Positions 42,401 through 50,346 of a DNA stretch of 64,000 bases are shown piece by piece (position 1 is the first letter of the stretch; each line of letters opens with the position of its first letter). The notes beneath the pieces were generated by a model. It had not been told where the DNA came from and made no database searches. It worked only from the letters and a program-made list of their open reading frames with translations. The position numbers were made by a program, and so were the translations under genes. Origin of the DNA: Paractinoplanes bogorensis (GTDB lineage Bacteria > Actinomycetota > Actinomycetes > Mycobacteriales > Micromonosporaceae); the NCBI RefSeq assembly GCF_018829635.1, contig NZ_JAHKKG010000008.1, positions 434,001-498,000 on the forward strand. The letters are read 5' to 3'.

Positions 42401-43350
42401 GCAAATTCCTTCCCGGTACGGCGGGCATCATCGTCGTCGGATCCGCCAACCAGGACTACATCGTCCGAGTGGCCGAACCGCCGGGACCGGGCGAGACCGT
42501 ACTGGCCACCGATCTGCTCAACCAGCCCGGCGGCAAGGGGGCCAACCAGGCCGTGGCGATGGCCCGGCTGCGGGGCGACGTCAGCTTCGTGGCCTCGGTC
42601 GGTGACGACGCCGACGGCGCCCAGCTGATCCGCGAACTGCGGTCCGAGGGCGTCGACACCACCAGCGTCGAGATCATCAGCCGCGGCCGTACGGGACTGG
42701 CCCTGGTCCTGGTCTACGACTCGGGCGAGAACTCGATCACCGTGGTGCCCGGCACCAACTTCGCGCTGACCAGTGAGCGGGTCCACCGTACGGTCAGCCG
42801 GATCGCCGCCGAGACCGGCGCCGCCACCATGGTGGCCCAGGCCGAGGTGCTGCCCGAGATCATCACCGCCGCCATCACGGCGGCGGCCGCGGCCGGGGCC
42901 CGGGTCATCCTCAACCTCGCCCCCTACCAGCCGGTGGCCGCCGAACTGCTGGCCCACTGCGATCCGCTCGTGCTCAACGAGGCCGAGGCCAGCGGCCTGC
43001 TCGGCTGGGAGGTGCGGGGCGCCGAAGCGGCCCTGCGGGCGGTCACCGAGCTGCGGTCGCAGACCCGCTCGGTGGTCGTCACCGTCGGCGCCGAAGGGGC
43101 GTGCTGGGCCGACGCCGACGACAGCGGTCATGTCCCGGCGCCGAGACCCACGGCCGTCGTCGACACCACCGGCGCCGGCGATGCCTTCGTCGGCGCGCTC
43201 GCGGTCCGGCTCACCTCCGGCGACACCCTGAAGGAGGCGGTGACCGTCGGCGTGCGCGCCGGAACCTTCGCGGTGCAGAGCCCCGGCGCCCAGTCGTCGT
43301 ATCCTTCGCCGGCGGACCTCGGACTCGAGCCCGCCGAGATCCACCCCTAG
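42397..43350 (+). CDS. ribokinase-like PfkB carbohydrate kinase
   Basis: 317 aa from GTG 42397 (GTGA overlap with the permease). PfkB signatures: N-terminal GGKGANQAVAMARLRG (substrate site) and C-terminal VVDTTGAGDAFVGAL with the catalytic aspartate. Contextually it phosphorylates the ribose freed by the nucleoside hydrolase. Its stop TAG is formed at the left junction of a 102-base inverted-repeat element, so the original C-terminus may have been different. Confidence 0.92.
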   Translation: MSKFLPGTAGIIVVGSANQDYIVRVAEPPGPGETVLATDLLNQPGGKGANQAVAMARLRGDVSFVASVGDDADGAQLIRELRSEGVDTTSVEIISRGRTGLALVLVYDSGENSITVVPGTNFALTSERVHRTVSRIAAETGAATMVAQAEVLPEIITAAITAAAAAGARVILNLAPYQPVAAELLAHCDPLVLNEAEASGLLGWEVRGAEAALRAVTELRSQTRSVVVTVGAEGACWADADDSGHVPAPRPTAVVDTTGAGDAFVGALAVRLTSGDTLKEAVTVGVRAGTFAVQSPGAQSSYPSPADLGLEPAEIHP

Positions 43351-43449
43351 GGTCTGTGTCGAAGTGGGAGACGGGCTGCGGCGTGGCCCAGCGGCCAGAC
43401 GACACCTGGACCTCGCCTCGCTCCGGCCCCCACTTCGACACAGACCCTA
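43348..43449. mobile_element. MITE-like 102-base element with 21-base inverted ends
   Basis: The left end (43348-43368) starts TAGGGTCTGTGTCG and ends AAGTGGG; the right end (43429-43449) is its exact reverse complement over all 21 bases. The 60-base interior has no gene. If the outer TA on each side is a target duplication, the inner ends are 19 bases, as expected of an IS630/mariner-type non-autonomous element. It lies between the kinase stop and the lacI ribosome site and could also act as a hairpin terminator. Confidence 0.6.
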
Positions 43450-43461
43450 AGGAGCGCCACC

Positions 43462-44502
43462 TTGGCAGTAACCCGCTCGGATGTGGCGCGCGCCGCCGGC
43501 GTCTCCCCGGCCGTGGTCAGTTACGTCCTCAACAACGGACCACGGCCGGTGGCCACCCACACCCGCGAACGGGTCCTGGCCGCGATCGACGAACTCGGCT
43601 ACCGGCCCAATGCGATCGCCAGCGCGCTGCGCGGAGGCAGCACGCAGACGGTCGGCCTGCTCACGCCGAACCGCAGCAACCCGTTCTACGGGGCGCTGGC
43701 CGAGGAGATCGAGCGCACGCTGACCGAGCAGGGCTACCTGACCCTGACGGCCAGCACGTACGGCTACCGATCGAGCGAGGAACGCCTGCTCCAGACGTTC
43801 ATCGACCGCCAGACCGACGGCCTGATCATCACGTCCGGGGTGTCGCTGTCCGGCCCCGCACTGTCCGGCGTCGAGCAGTCGGTGCTGGTGCTCGAGGAAC
43901 GCCCGGAGAGCCCGCTGTCCACGCTCAGCATGGACGACGAGGGTGACGCGGCCCGCGCCGTCGACCACCTCCAGGTCCACGGCCACGACCTGATCGGTTG
44001 CATCGTCGGCCCGCCCTACGTCAGCACCGACGGTCTGCGCCTGTCCGGGTGGCGCGAGCAGCAACGGCGGACCGGCCGGCCCGCCTCGGACGGCCTGGTC
44101 GCGCTGGCCGACGCGGGGGAGGAGGGCGGCTACCAGGCGGCCGGCCTGCTGCTGAGCGAGCACGGCCGGCCGTGGGCGGTCTACGGGCGCCGCCCGACCG
44201 CCCTGTTCGTGGCCTCCGACGTCCAGGCGTTCGGCGCGCTGCACGCCTGCTGGGAGCTGGGCCTGCGGGTCCCGGACGACGTGGCCCTGGTGTCGATGGG
44301 CGGCACCCGGGGGGCCCGCTTCACGATCCCGCCGCTGACCACGATGCGCCAGGACGTCGAATACCTGGCCCGCAGCGCGTGTACCCGGCTGCTCGAGGAG
44401 ATCCGCACGCCCGGCCTCCCACCCGCACACGTCCGACTGACCGGCAACCTGGTGGTGGGCCACACCTGCGGCTGCTCCCCGTACGGCGTCATCCGGCGAT
44501 GA
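43462..44502 (+). CDS. LacI-family transcriptional regulator
   Basis: 346 aa, TTG start with AAGGAG upstream. N-terminal LacI helix-turn-helix (RSDVARAAGVSPAVVSYVLNNG, ATHTRERVLAAIDELGYRPNAIASALRGG) and periplasmic-binding-type effector domain (VGLLTPNRSNPFYGALAEEIERTLTEQG, TALFVASDVQAFGALHACWELG). Probably represses the nucleoside operon by binding the 38205-38245 repeat and is relieved by ribose or a nucleoside. Convergent with the second ABC operon, 14 bases apart. Confidence 0.92.
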   Translation: MAVTRSDVARAAGVSPAVVSYVLNNGPRPVATHTRERVLAAIDELGYRPNAIASALRGGSTQTVGLLTPNRSNPFYGALAEEIERTLTEQGYLTLTASTYGYRSSEERLLQTFIDRQTDGLIITSGVSLSGPALSGVEQSVLVLEERPESPLSTLSMDDEGDAARAVDHLQVHGHDLIGCIVGPPYVSTDGLRLSGWREQQRRTGRPASDGLVALADAGEEGGYQAAGLLLSEHGRPWAVYGRRPTALFVASDVQAFGALHACWELGLRVPDDVALVSMGGTRGARFTIPPLTTMRQDVEYLARSACTRLLEEIRTPGLPPAHVRLTGNLVVGHTCGCSPYGVIRR

Positions 44503-44516
44503 TCAGCTCGGCGGGG

Positions 44517-45332
44517 TCAGCCCTTGACGGCTCCGGTGAGGCCGCCGACGATGCGGCGCTCGAAGAGGCTGAAGAACACCAGGGCCGGGATCATCGACAG
44601 CGACGTGAAGGCCAGCACCTTGGCCGTGTCGACGGAGTACTGCGAGGCGAAGGCCTGCACGCCCAGCGGCAGGGTGAAACTGTCCTGGTCGTTGAGGATG
44701 AACAGCGGCAGCAGATAGCTGTTCCAGCTGCCGATGAAGGCCAGGATCCCGGTGGTGATCAGGCCCGGCACCGACAGCGGGAGCACCATGCGCCAGAAGA
44801 AGCCGAGCCGGCTGCACCGGTCGATGGCCGCGGCCTCCTCGATCTCCTTGGGGATGGCCCGCAGGAACGGGACCAGGATGATGATCGTGGTGGGCAGTCC
44901 GAAGGCGATCTGGGGGAGGATGACACCGGGCAGCGTGTTCACCAGGCCCAGGTTCTTCACCAGGATGTAGAGCGGCGTGATGGCGACCGTGGCCGGGAAC
45001 ATGAGTCCCGCGGCGAACAGGGCGTACATCGCGCCCCGGCCCCGGAAGCTGTATCGGGCCAGGACGTAGCTGGCCATGACGCCCAGCGTGACGACGGCGA
45101 CGGTGGTGACGACCGCCGCGATCGTCGAGTTGCCGACCTGACGCCAGAAGGTGTCGCTGGCCAGGATCTCGGTGTAGTTGCCGGTCACCCACGGGTCGGG
45201 CAGACCGGCCGGGTAGGTGGTGATCTGCGAGTTGGTCCGGAAGCCGCCGACGATGATGTAGATGACCGGCCCGAGCATGAGGCCGATCAGCATCAGGGCG
45301 ACGAGGTAGACGATGGAGTTGCGCCGGCCCAT
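44517..45332 (-). CDS. sugar ABC transporter permease (MalG-type)
   Basis: 271 aa, six membrane helices, EAA loop IPKEIEEAAAIDRCSRLGFFWRMVLPLSVPGL. Third gene of a binding protein - permease - permease operon. No ATPase is encoded. It starts two bases after the upstream permease stop. Confidence 0.92.
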   Translation of the reverse strand: MGRRNSIVYLVALMLIGLMLGPVIYIIVGGFRTNSQITTYPAGLPDPWVTGNYTEILASDTFWRQVGNSTIAAVVTTVAVVTLGVMASYVLARYSFRGRGAMYALFAAGLMFPATVAITPLYILVKNLGLVNTLPGVILPQIAFGLPTTIIILVPFLRAIPKEIEEAAAIDRCSRLGFFWRMVLPLSVPGLITTGILAFIGSWNSYLLPLFILNDQDSFTLPLGVQAFASQYSVDTAKVLAFTSLSMIPALVFFSLFERRIVGGLTGAVKG

Positions 45333-45334
45333 GT

Positions 45335-46306
45335 CTACCGCCCCTCGGTGAGCGCGCCCTCGGTGTCCCGGCGCAGAACGAAGCGCTGGTAGATCAGCGC
45401 GATGATCATGGAGATGACGAAGAGCACGACCGCCACCGCGTTGCCGTAGCCGTAGTTACCGGCGTTGCGGCCCTCGGTGACCATGTACGTGGCCATCGTG
45501 GACGTTCCGGCGGTCGACGAGACGTACTGGCCCCAGATGATGTAGACGAGATCGAAAAGCTGCAGCGAGCCGATGATCGACAGGAACGCCCAGATCCGGA
45601 TGGTCGGCCCGAGCAGGGGCAGCGTGATGTGCCGCTGGGTCTGCCAGAACGAGGCGCCGTCGACCGCGGCCGCCTCGGACAGCTCGTCCGGGATGTTCTG
45701 CATGCCGGCCAGGAACAGGATCACCGCGAACCCGACGTACTTCCAGACCAGGATGAACATCAGCGACCAGATGGCCAGGCGCGGATTCGCCAGCCAGTCC
45801 GCGGCCAGCCCGCCCAGGCCGAGCGAGCGCAGCACGTCGTTGCCGGCCCCGTTGGTCTGCAGGATGAGGGCCCACGCGGTTCCGGTGATGACCTCCGAGA
45901 TCACGTACGGGACGAAAATGAGCACCCGGATGACGGACTGCCCACGCATCCGCCGATTGAGGAGCAGCGCCAGCCCCACCGCGACAGGTCCCTGCAGCAC
46001 GAGGGACAGCACGACGATCTGGAAGTTGTGCCAGAGCGCCTCGTGGAACAGCGTGTCCTGCAGGATGGTGACGTAGTTGTCGAGCCCGACGAAGTTGGTC
46101 GGCCGCCCGAAGCCCTTCCAGCGGTAGAAGCCGTAGTAGGCGGCCATCAGCACCGGGAAGATCACGAAACCGGCGAAGACCAGGATCGCCGGGCCGGACA
46201 GCGCCACGATCTCGAGGCGCTGGGCCCAGCCGATGCCGCGCCGGCGCGGCCGCACCGGAGGCGGCGCCTGCACGCCGCCTCCGTCCCGTAGACGGGTGAC
46301 CGTCAC
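45335..46306 (-). CDS. sugar ABC transporter permease (MalF-type)
   Basis: 323 aa from GTG 46306, two bases after the binding-protein stop. Basic N-terminus, six membrane helices, EAA loop IPDELSEAAAVDGASFWQTQRHITLPLLGPT. The region FGRPTNFVGLDNYVTILQDTLFHEALWHNF is typical of the first periplasmic part in MalF-like sugar permeases. Confidence 0.92.
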   Translation of the reverse strand: MTVTRLRDGGGVQAPPPVRPRRRGIGWAQRLEIVALSGPAILVFAGFVIFPVLMAAYYGFYRWKGFGRPTNFVGLDNYVTILQDTLFHEALWHNFQIVVLSLVLQGPVAVGLALLLNRRMRGQSVIRVLIFVPYVISEVITGTAWALILQTNGAGNDVLRSLGLGGLAADWLANPRLAIWSLMFILVWKYVGFAVILFLAGMQNIPDELSEAAAVDGASFWQTQRHITLPLLGPTIRIWAFLSIIGSLQLFDLVYIIWGQYVSSTAGTSTMATYMVTEGRNAGNYGYGNAVAVVLFVISMIIALIYQRFVLRRDTEGALTEGR

Positions 46307-46308
46307 GC

Positions 46309-47604
46309 TCAGCCCTTCTTGGCCGCGTCGTTCACGGCCTGGATGATCCCGGCCACGTCGCCCTTGCCGGCCAGCAGGTTGACCACGCCGACGTTGAGGG
46401 CGTTGCCGACGTTCTGCCCGTACACCGTGTCGAGCCACTGCGAGACGTACGGGGCCTTGTTGTAGGCCTCGAGCACCGCCTTGAGGTAGTCCTCGGTCAC
46501 CGCGCCCTGGGCCTGCTTGCTGACCGGCAGCGAGTTGAAGGCCTTGTAGTACGCCTCCTGCAGCGGTTGGGTGAGGATGTAGTTGAGGAAGTCGGCGCAC
46601 TCCTTGGGGGCCTGGGCCGAGCACGAGAAGCCGTCGGCGCCACCCATGATCGCGGCGGGGTCGCCCTGGCCCCCGGACACCGCCGGGAACGGGAAGAATC
46701 CGAGGTCGGGCAACGGCTTCTTGTCCTTGGTCAGGCCGGCGATCACGCCCGGGTCCCACGAGCCCATCAGCTCCATGCCCGCCTTGCCGTTGGCCACCAG
46801 ACCGGCCGAGCTGCCGGCGCCCTGCTGCGCCGAGGTGGTCAGGAAGCCGTCGTTGAACGGCTTGGTGTCGGCGAACGCCTTCAGGTCCTGGCCCGCCTTG
46901 GTCCAGCAGGGATCGCTGAAGTTCTTGTCCTTGGCCGCCGCGTCGAGCGAATCCTTGCTGCAGGCGCGCAGGGCGAAGAAGTAGTACCAGTGGGCGGCGG
47001 GCCAGGCGTCCTTGGCGCCGAGCGCGATCGGCGTCCCGTTGGCCTTGAGCTTGCTCGCGGCCGCGCTGAGCTCCTCCATGGTGGTCGGTGCCGCGGTCAC
47101 GCCGGCCTTGGTGAAGGTGTCTTTGCTGTACCAGAAACCGCCGGGAAGGATCGAGACCGGGACGGCGTACGTCTTGCCGTCGACCTGCCCGGTGCCCAGG
47201 GCGGCGTCGCCGATCGCCTGCTTCGTCTCGGCCGTGACGTCGTCGGTGATGTCCTTGAGCTGACCCGCCTCGACCATCGCGGCCATCTTGCCGCCGCCGC
47301 GCTGCAGGAAGATGTCCGGCGCGGAGCCGGAGTTGAGCGAGGTCTGCAGCTTGCCGTCCAGATCCTCGTTCTGGATCGACTGGATCTTGATGGTGACGTT
47401 GGGGTGGGCGGTGTGGAAGTCGGCCACGGCCTTTTCCCAGTACGCCTTGCCCGGGCCGGTCGTCGAGTTGTGCCAGAGCGTCATCGTGACGGCGCCGCCC
47501 GAACCGGAGCCGCCTTCGTCGTCGTCACCACCGCTGCAGGCGGCCAGCCCGGCCGTGCTCAGAACCAGGGCGGCGGTCGCGGCCAGAAATCGTCTAGGCG
47601 CCAT
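46309..47604 (-). CDS. carbohydrate ABC solute-binding lipoprotein
   Basis: 431 aa from ATG 47604 with GAGAGGTGA upstream (earlier in-frame ATGs lack a site). Lipoprotein signal ends LSTAGLAAC. SBP_bac_1 fold: MTLWHNSTTGPGKAYWEKAVADFHTAHPNVTIKIQSIQNEDLDGKLQT, GSAPDIFLQRGGG, and aromatic-rich binding regions. Closest in style to oligosaccharide (xylo/arabino-oligosaccharide or chitobiose) binders; the GH62 gene 1.1 kb upstream on the same strand suggests arabinoxylan products, which is inference. Confidence 0.9.
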   Translation of the reverse strand: MAPRRFLAATAALVLSTAGLAACSGGDDDEGGSGSGGAVTMTLWHNSTTGPGKAYWEKAVADFHTAHPNVTIKIQSIQNEDLDGKLQTSLNSGSAPDIFLQRGGGKMAAMVEAGQLKDITDDVTAETKQAIGDAALGTGQVDGKTYAVPVSILPGGFWYSKDTFTKAGVTAAPTTMEELSAAASKLKANGTPIALGAKDAWPAAHWYYFFALRACSKDSLDAAAKDKNFSDPCWTKAGQDLKAFADTKPFNDGFLTTSAQQGAGSSAGLVANGKAGMELMGSWDPGVIAGLTKDKKPLPDLGFFPFPAVSGGQGDPAAIMGGADGFSCSAQAPKECADFLNYILTQPLQEAYYKAFNSLPVSKQAQGAVTEDYLKAVLEAYNKAPYVSQWLDTVYGQNVGNALNVGVVNLLAGKGDVAGIIQAVNDAAKKG

Positions 47605-47622
47605 AAAAGTCACCTCTCGGAA

Positions 47623-47635
47623 CCGAAAGTTTCGG
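47623..47635. promoter_or_regulatory. CGAAA-TTTCG palindrome, likely LacI operator of sugar importer
   Basis: CCGAAAGTTTCGG is a perfect odd-centred palindrome 19 bases upstream of the binding-protein start. It contains CGAA-N3-TTCG, the type of site bound by actinobacterial LacI regulators of xylan/xylobiose genes. Two more palindromes lie further up: CGTTAACG (47716-47723) and GAAACGTTTC (47758-47767). Confidence 0.65.
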
Positions 47636-47795
47636 AGTGTTTCCGGAATGTGAAGCCAAGCTATGAAGTGATCAATGTGCATTTCAAGATGTCTGAGCCG
47701 ATGAGATGGAAGTGTCGTTAACGTGTATTCACCGGGTTGCCGCCTGGCCAGAGAACTGAAACGTTTCGCAATCGTCCGGAAGTTGCATCAGGTCG

Positions 47796-48723
47796 GTGCA
47801 GGGGGAAGGGAAGGTTTGCCGCCGCCCCGGGAGGCCCGGGCGGTGGCGAGGCTGCGGCCCTGGCGGCGGCCCACGCCGACGGCGTCGTGCACCGCGACGT
47901 CAAACCGGCGAACGTCATGGTGACCAGCTCCGGGGTGAAGCTGGTGGACTTCTGCATCTCGGCCGCGGTCGGCGCGTTCGACGACGGTGGAGGCCAGTTG
48001 CTGGGCACCCCGGCCTAACTGGCGCCGGAGCGCCTCGAGGGCGGCCCGGTCCGTCCGGCGACCGACGTCTACGCCCTGGGCCTCCTGATCTACCTCGCCC
48101 TGACCGGTCGGATGCCGTGGCAGGCGGCGACCGTCACGCAGATGGTCCGGGCCCATGTCTACGCGAAGCCCGCGCCGCTCCCGGCGATCCCCGGCCTGCC
48201 GTCCGCGGTCATCCGGCTCGTGACGCGTTGCCTGGCCAAGAACCTGGCCGAGCGGCCCAGCGCGATCGAGGTCGCCGAGGTGCTGGGTGAGGTGGCGGGT
48301 CTGCCGTCGACCGCCCTGATGCGGAGCGCCACCGCGCCCACGGTGTCCCTGCCGCCGATGAGGAGCCGGCGACCCGGTCGTGCGGTGCTGATCGGTGCCG
48401 GGGCCGCCGCCGGTCTGCTGCTCGCGGGCGGTGTCTGGTGGGCCGGCGACGGCGGGACCGAGCCGGCCGGGGCGGTCGTGGCGACGCCTCCGGCCGCCAC
48501 CGGCCGTGCGCCCGAGGCCCGGCCGTCCAGGACGACGACCGGGCCTACCGTACGGGCGGTGGCGGTTCAGCGTGAGCAGGCTGATCCCGTACGGGCGAAA
48601 TCCGCTCGGCGTGAGCGGGCCGAACCCGTACGGGGGAAGCCGCCGAAGGCGCCCAAAAAGCCTGCGCCGAAACACCAACCCGGACCCAGGCCTGGGAAGA
48701 AGGGCGTCAGCGCTGCCGGGTGA
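47796..48723 (+). pseudogene. decayed Ser/Thr protein kinase (Pkn-type)
   Basis: The N-lobe is missing: recognisable kinase sequence begins about 47850 (AAALAAAHADGVVHRDVKPANVMV, the catalytic loop). The DFG motif reads DFC (TGC at 47953-47955). In-frame TAA at 48016-48018 falls exactly where the conserved tyrosine of GTPxYLAPE should be (GTPA-stop-LAPERLEGG). The remaining C-lobe (TDVYALGLLIYLALTGRMPW, LAKNLAERPSA), a membrane helix (VLIGAGAAAGLLLAGGVWW) and a Pro/Lys/Arg-rich tail follow in frame to 48723. Cannot make an active kinase. Confidence 0.85.
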
Positions 48724-50173
48724 GCAGGCCGGGACGGTACGGCAGCAGTCCGTAGTCGCCGCCGGAGCTGGGGGAGCGGCCCTGGTACAGCAGTTGCAGG
48801 TTGCACGGGTCGACCGTCATGGTCTGGTCGGCGCTGACCCGGATCAGCTCGCCGTGGCTGATGTCGTTGGTCCACGTAGCACCGCTGTTGGCCTTGCCCG
48901 CAAACGGGTTGCTCTCGGTGGCGGCGTTCGGGGTCCACGAACCGCCCAGGCTGCCCGCGGTGAACGAGCGGAAGTACCGGCCGTTGGCGCCGATCGCCTC
49001 GACGATCATCAGGTACTGGTTCTGGCCTTGGACCTTGTAGACCTGAGGTGCCTCGAACAGATTGTTGGTCGAGTCGCTCATGATCGTGGTGTACGAGGAG
49101 CCGAAGTTGCCCGGGAAGTTCCCGATCGGCATGCTCGCCCGATAGATCTTGCCGTTGTCGCCGGCGAAGAACAGGTACATGTTCGTGCCGTCACCGATCA
49201 GAGCCTGGTCGATGGGTCCGGTGCCGGAGCCGCTGATGCTCCCGGTGAACAGCGGTTGCGCCGCCGACCAGCCGTTGGCGTTGGTGGGGTCGCTCGACGT
49301 CCGGTAGGAGAAGGCGGTCGGCCCCCACTGGTAGGCCAGCACCCAGATGTTCTTCGGTGCGAAGTAGAACAGCGACGGCGCGACGGTGCCCGACGACATC
49401 GCGTTCTGGCTCGCCGAGGCCATGTCGGACCAGTTGGTGAACAGGCCGAAGTTCATCGAGCCCCACGTCGACCCGTTGTCGTGGGTGGTGGCGTAGACGA
49501 GTTGCCGGCCGTTGTACGGGGCGACGGTGAAGTCCTTGAGCGACACCCAGCCCGATCGGGGTGTGGCCAGCGAGCCGGTGGACGACCACCGGTAGGAGGA
49601 CCCGAGCGTGCAGGAGCCGGTCGATCCTCCACCGACGCGGACCATCTGCCACTGCTGGTTGGCGCCGTTCCAGTCGCTGTACTGGACGACGTTCGCGCCG
49701 TCGGCGGTGGAGGCGCCCTGCACCTCGAGGGCCTTGCCGCTGTTGCGGTTGATCAGTTGGATCCAGCCGTCGATGTCCTGGACGCTGAACTGCTGATTGG
49801 TGGTGTTGTTGTCGGTCCACTGCACGATCGAGCCGCCGTCGGCGGTGGAGAAGTTGTAGACGTCAAGCACCTTGCCGGACAGGCGGGACTTGAGCCGGTA
49901 CTGCCCGCCGCCGGAGTCGACGAACTGCCACTGCTGCTGGTTGCCGTCGTTGCGGGCCCACTGGGTGATGCGGGCGCCGTCGGTGGTGGCCAGGTTGTAG
50001 ACGTCGAGGGCCTTGCCGCTGTTGCGGTTGACCAGCACGTACCACGCGGTGGTGTCGATGGTGGCGGCCGACGCGGGCGGGGCGGCGACGACGGCGAGCA
50101 CGCCGCCGGCCAGGGCGGTGGCGAGCCCGGTGGCCGCGGCGAACCATCGGCGGCGGGTTCTGGTGGATGTCAC
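48707..50173 (-). CDS. GH62 alpha-L-arabinofuranosidase with N-terminal ricin/CBM13 domain
   Basis: 488 aa, GTG start with GGGAGGACG upstream. Signal peptide with an RRRWF stretch (possibly Tat), then a ricin-type lectin domain (about 40-175; GKALDVYN, GKVLDVYN and GKALEVQG units, NQQQW/NQQF/NQQW ends), then a GH62 catalytic domain (about 190-480): DFTVAPYNGRQLVYATTHD, GSMNFGLFTNWSDMASASQN, GPIDQALIGD, SDSTNNLFEAPQVYK and TWTNDISHGELIR. It removes arabinose side chains from arabinoxylan. Divergent from the AbfB-bearing sigma factor. Confidence 0.95.
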   Translation of the reverse strand: MTSTRTRRRWFAAATGLATALAGGVLAVVAAPPASAATIDTTAWYVLVNRNSGKALDVYNLATTDGARITQWARNDGNQQQWQFVDSGGGQYRLKSRLSGKVLDVYNFSTADGGSIVQWTDNNTTNQQFSVQDIDGWIQLINRNSGKALEVQGASTADGANVVQYSDWNGANQQWQMVRVGGGSTGSCTLGSSYRWSSTGSLATPRSGWVSLKDFTVAPYNGRQLVYATTHDNGSTWGSMNFGLFTNWSDMASASQNAMSSGTVAPSLFYFAPKNIWVLAYQWGPTAFSYRTSSDPTNANGWSAAQPLFTGSISGSGTGPIDQALIGDGTNMYLFFAGDNGKIYRASMPIGNFPGNFGSSYTTIMSDSTNNLFEAPQVYKVQGQNQYLMIVEAIGANGRYFRSFTAGSLGGSWTPNAATESNPFAGKANSGATWTNDISHGELIRVSADQTMTVDPCNLQLLYQGRSPSSGGDYGLLPYRPGLLTRQR

Positions 50174-50205
50174 GAACGTCCTCCCGAGGACTGGGGATGG
50201 GGGCG

Positions 50206-50217
50206 GTTAACGTTAAC
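50206..50217. promoter_or_regulatory. GTTAACGTTAAC operator before GH62 gene
   Basis: A perfect 12-base palindrome 32 bases upstream of the GH62 start. It matches the AACGTTAAC core found before the GH27 alpha-galactosidase (31403-31418); a half-site (GCGTTAAC) also lies just before the sigma factor gene at 50323-50330. Confidence 0.7.
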
Positions 50218-50279
50218 AACGCCTGGTGGAATGCGCTATCGGCCATTTCGGATCACCAGTTTTCAGTGCCAAATTCTGC

Positions 50280-50309
50280 TTGAACATCGCCGGTTCGCGA
50301 CCCTACGAT
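50280..50309 (+). promoter_or_regulatory. sigma-70-like promoter of the sigma-AbfB gene
   Basis: TTGAAC (50280-50285) and TACGAT (50304-50309) are 18 bases apart, a reasonable housekeeping promoter, 38 bases before the ATG. A half-operator GCGTTAAC lies just downstream of the expected start of transcription. Confidence 0.5.
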
Positions 50310-50346
50310 CTGGACGCTGTGAGCGTTAACCGGGAGGAGGCGGCGG

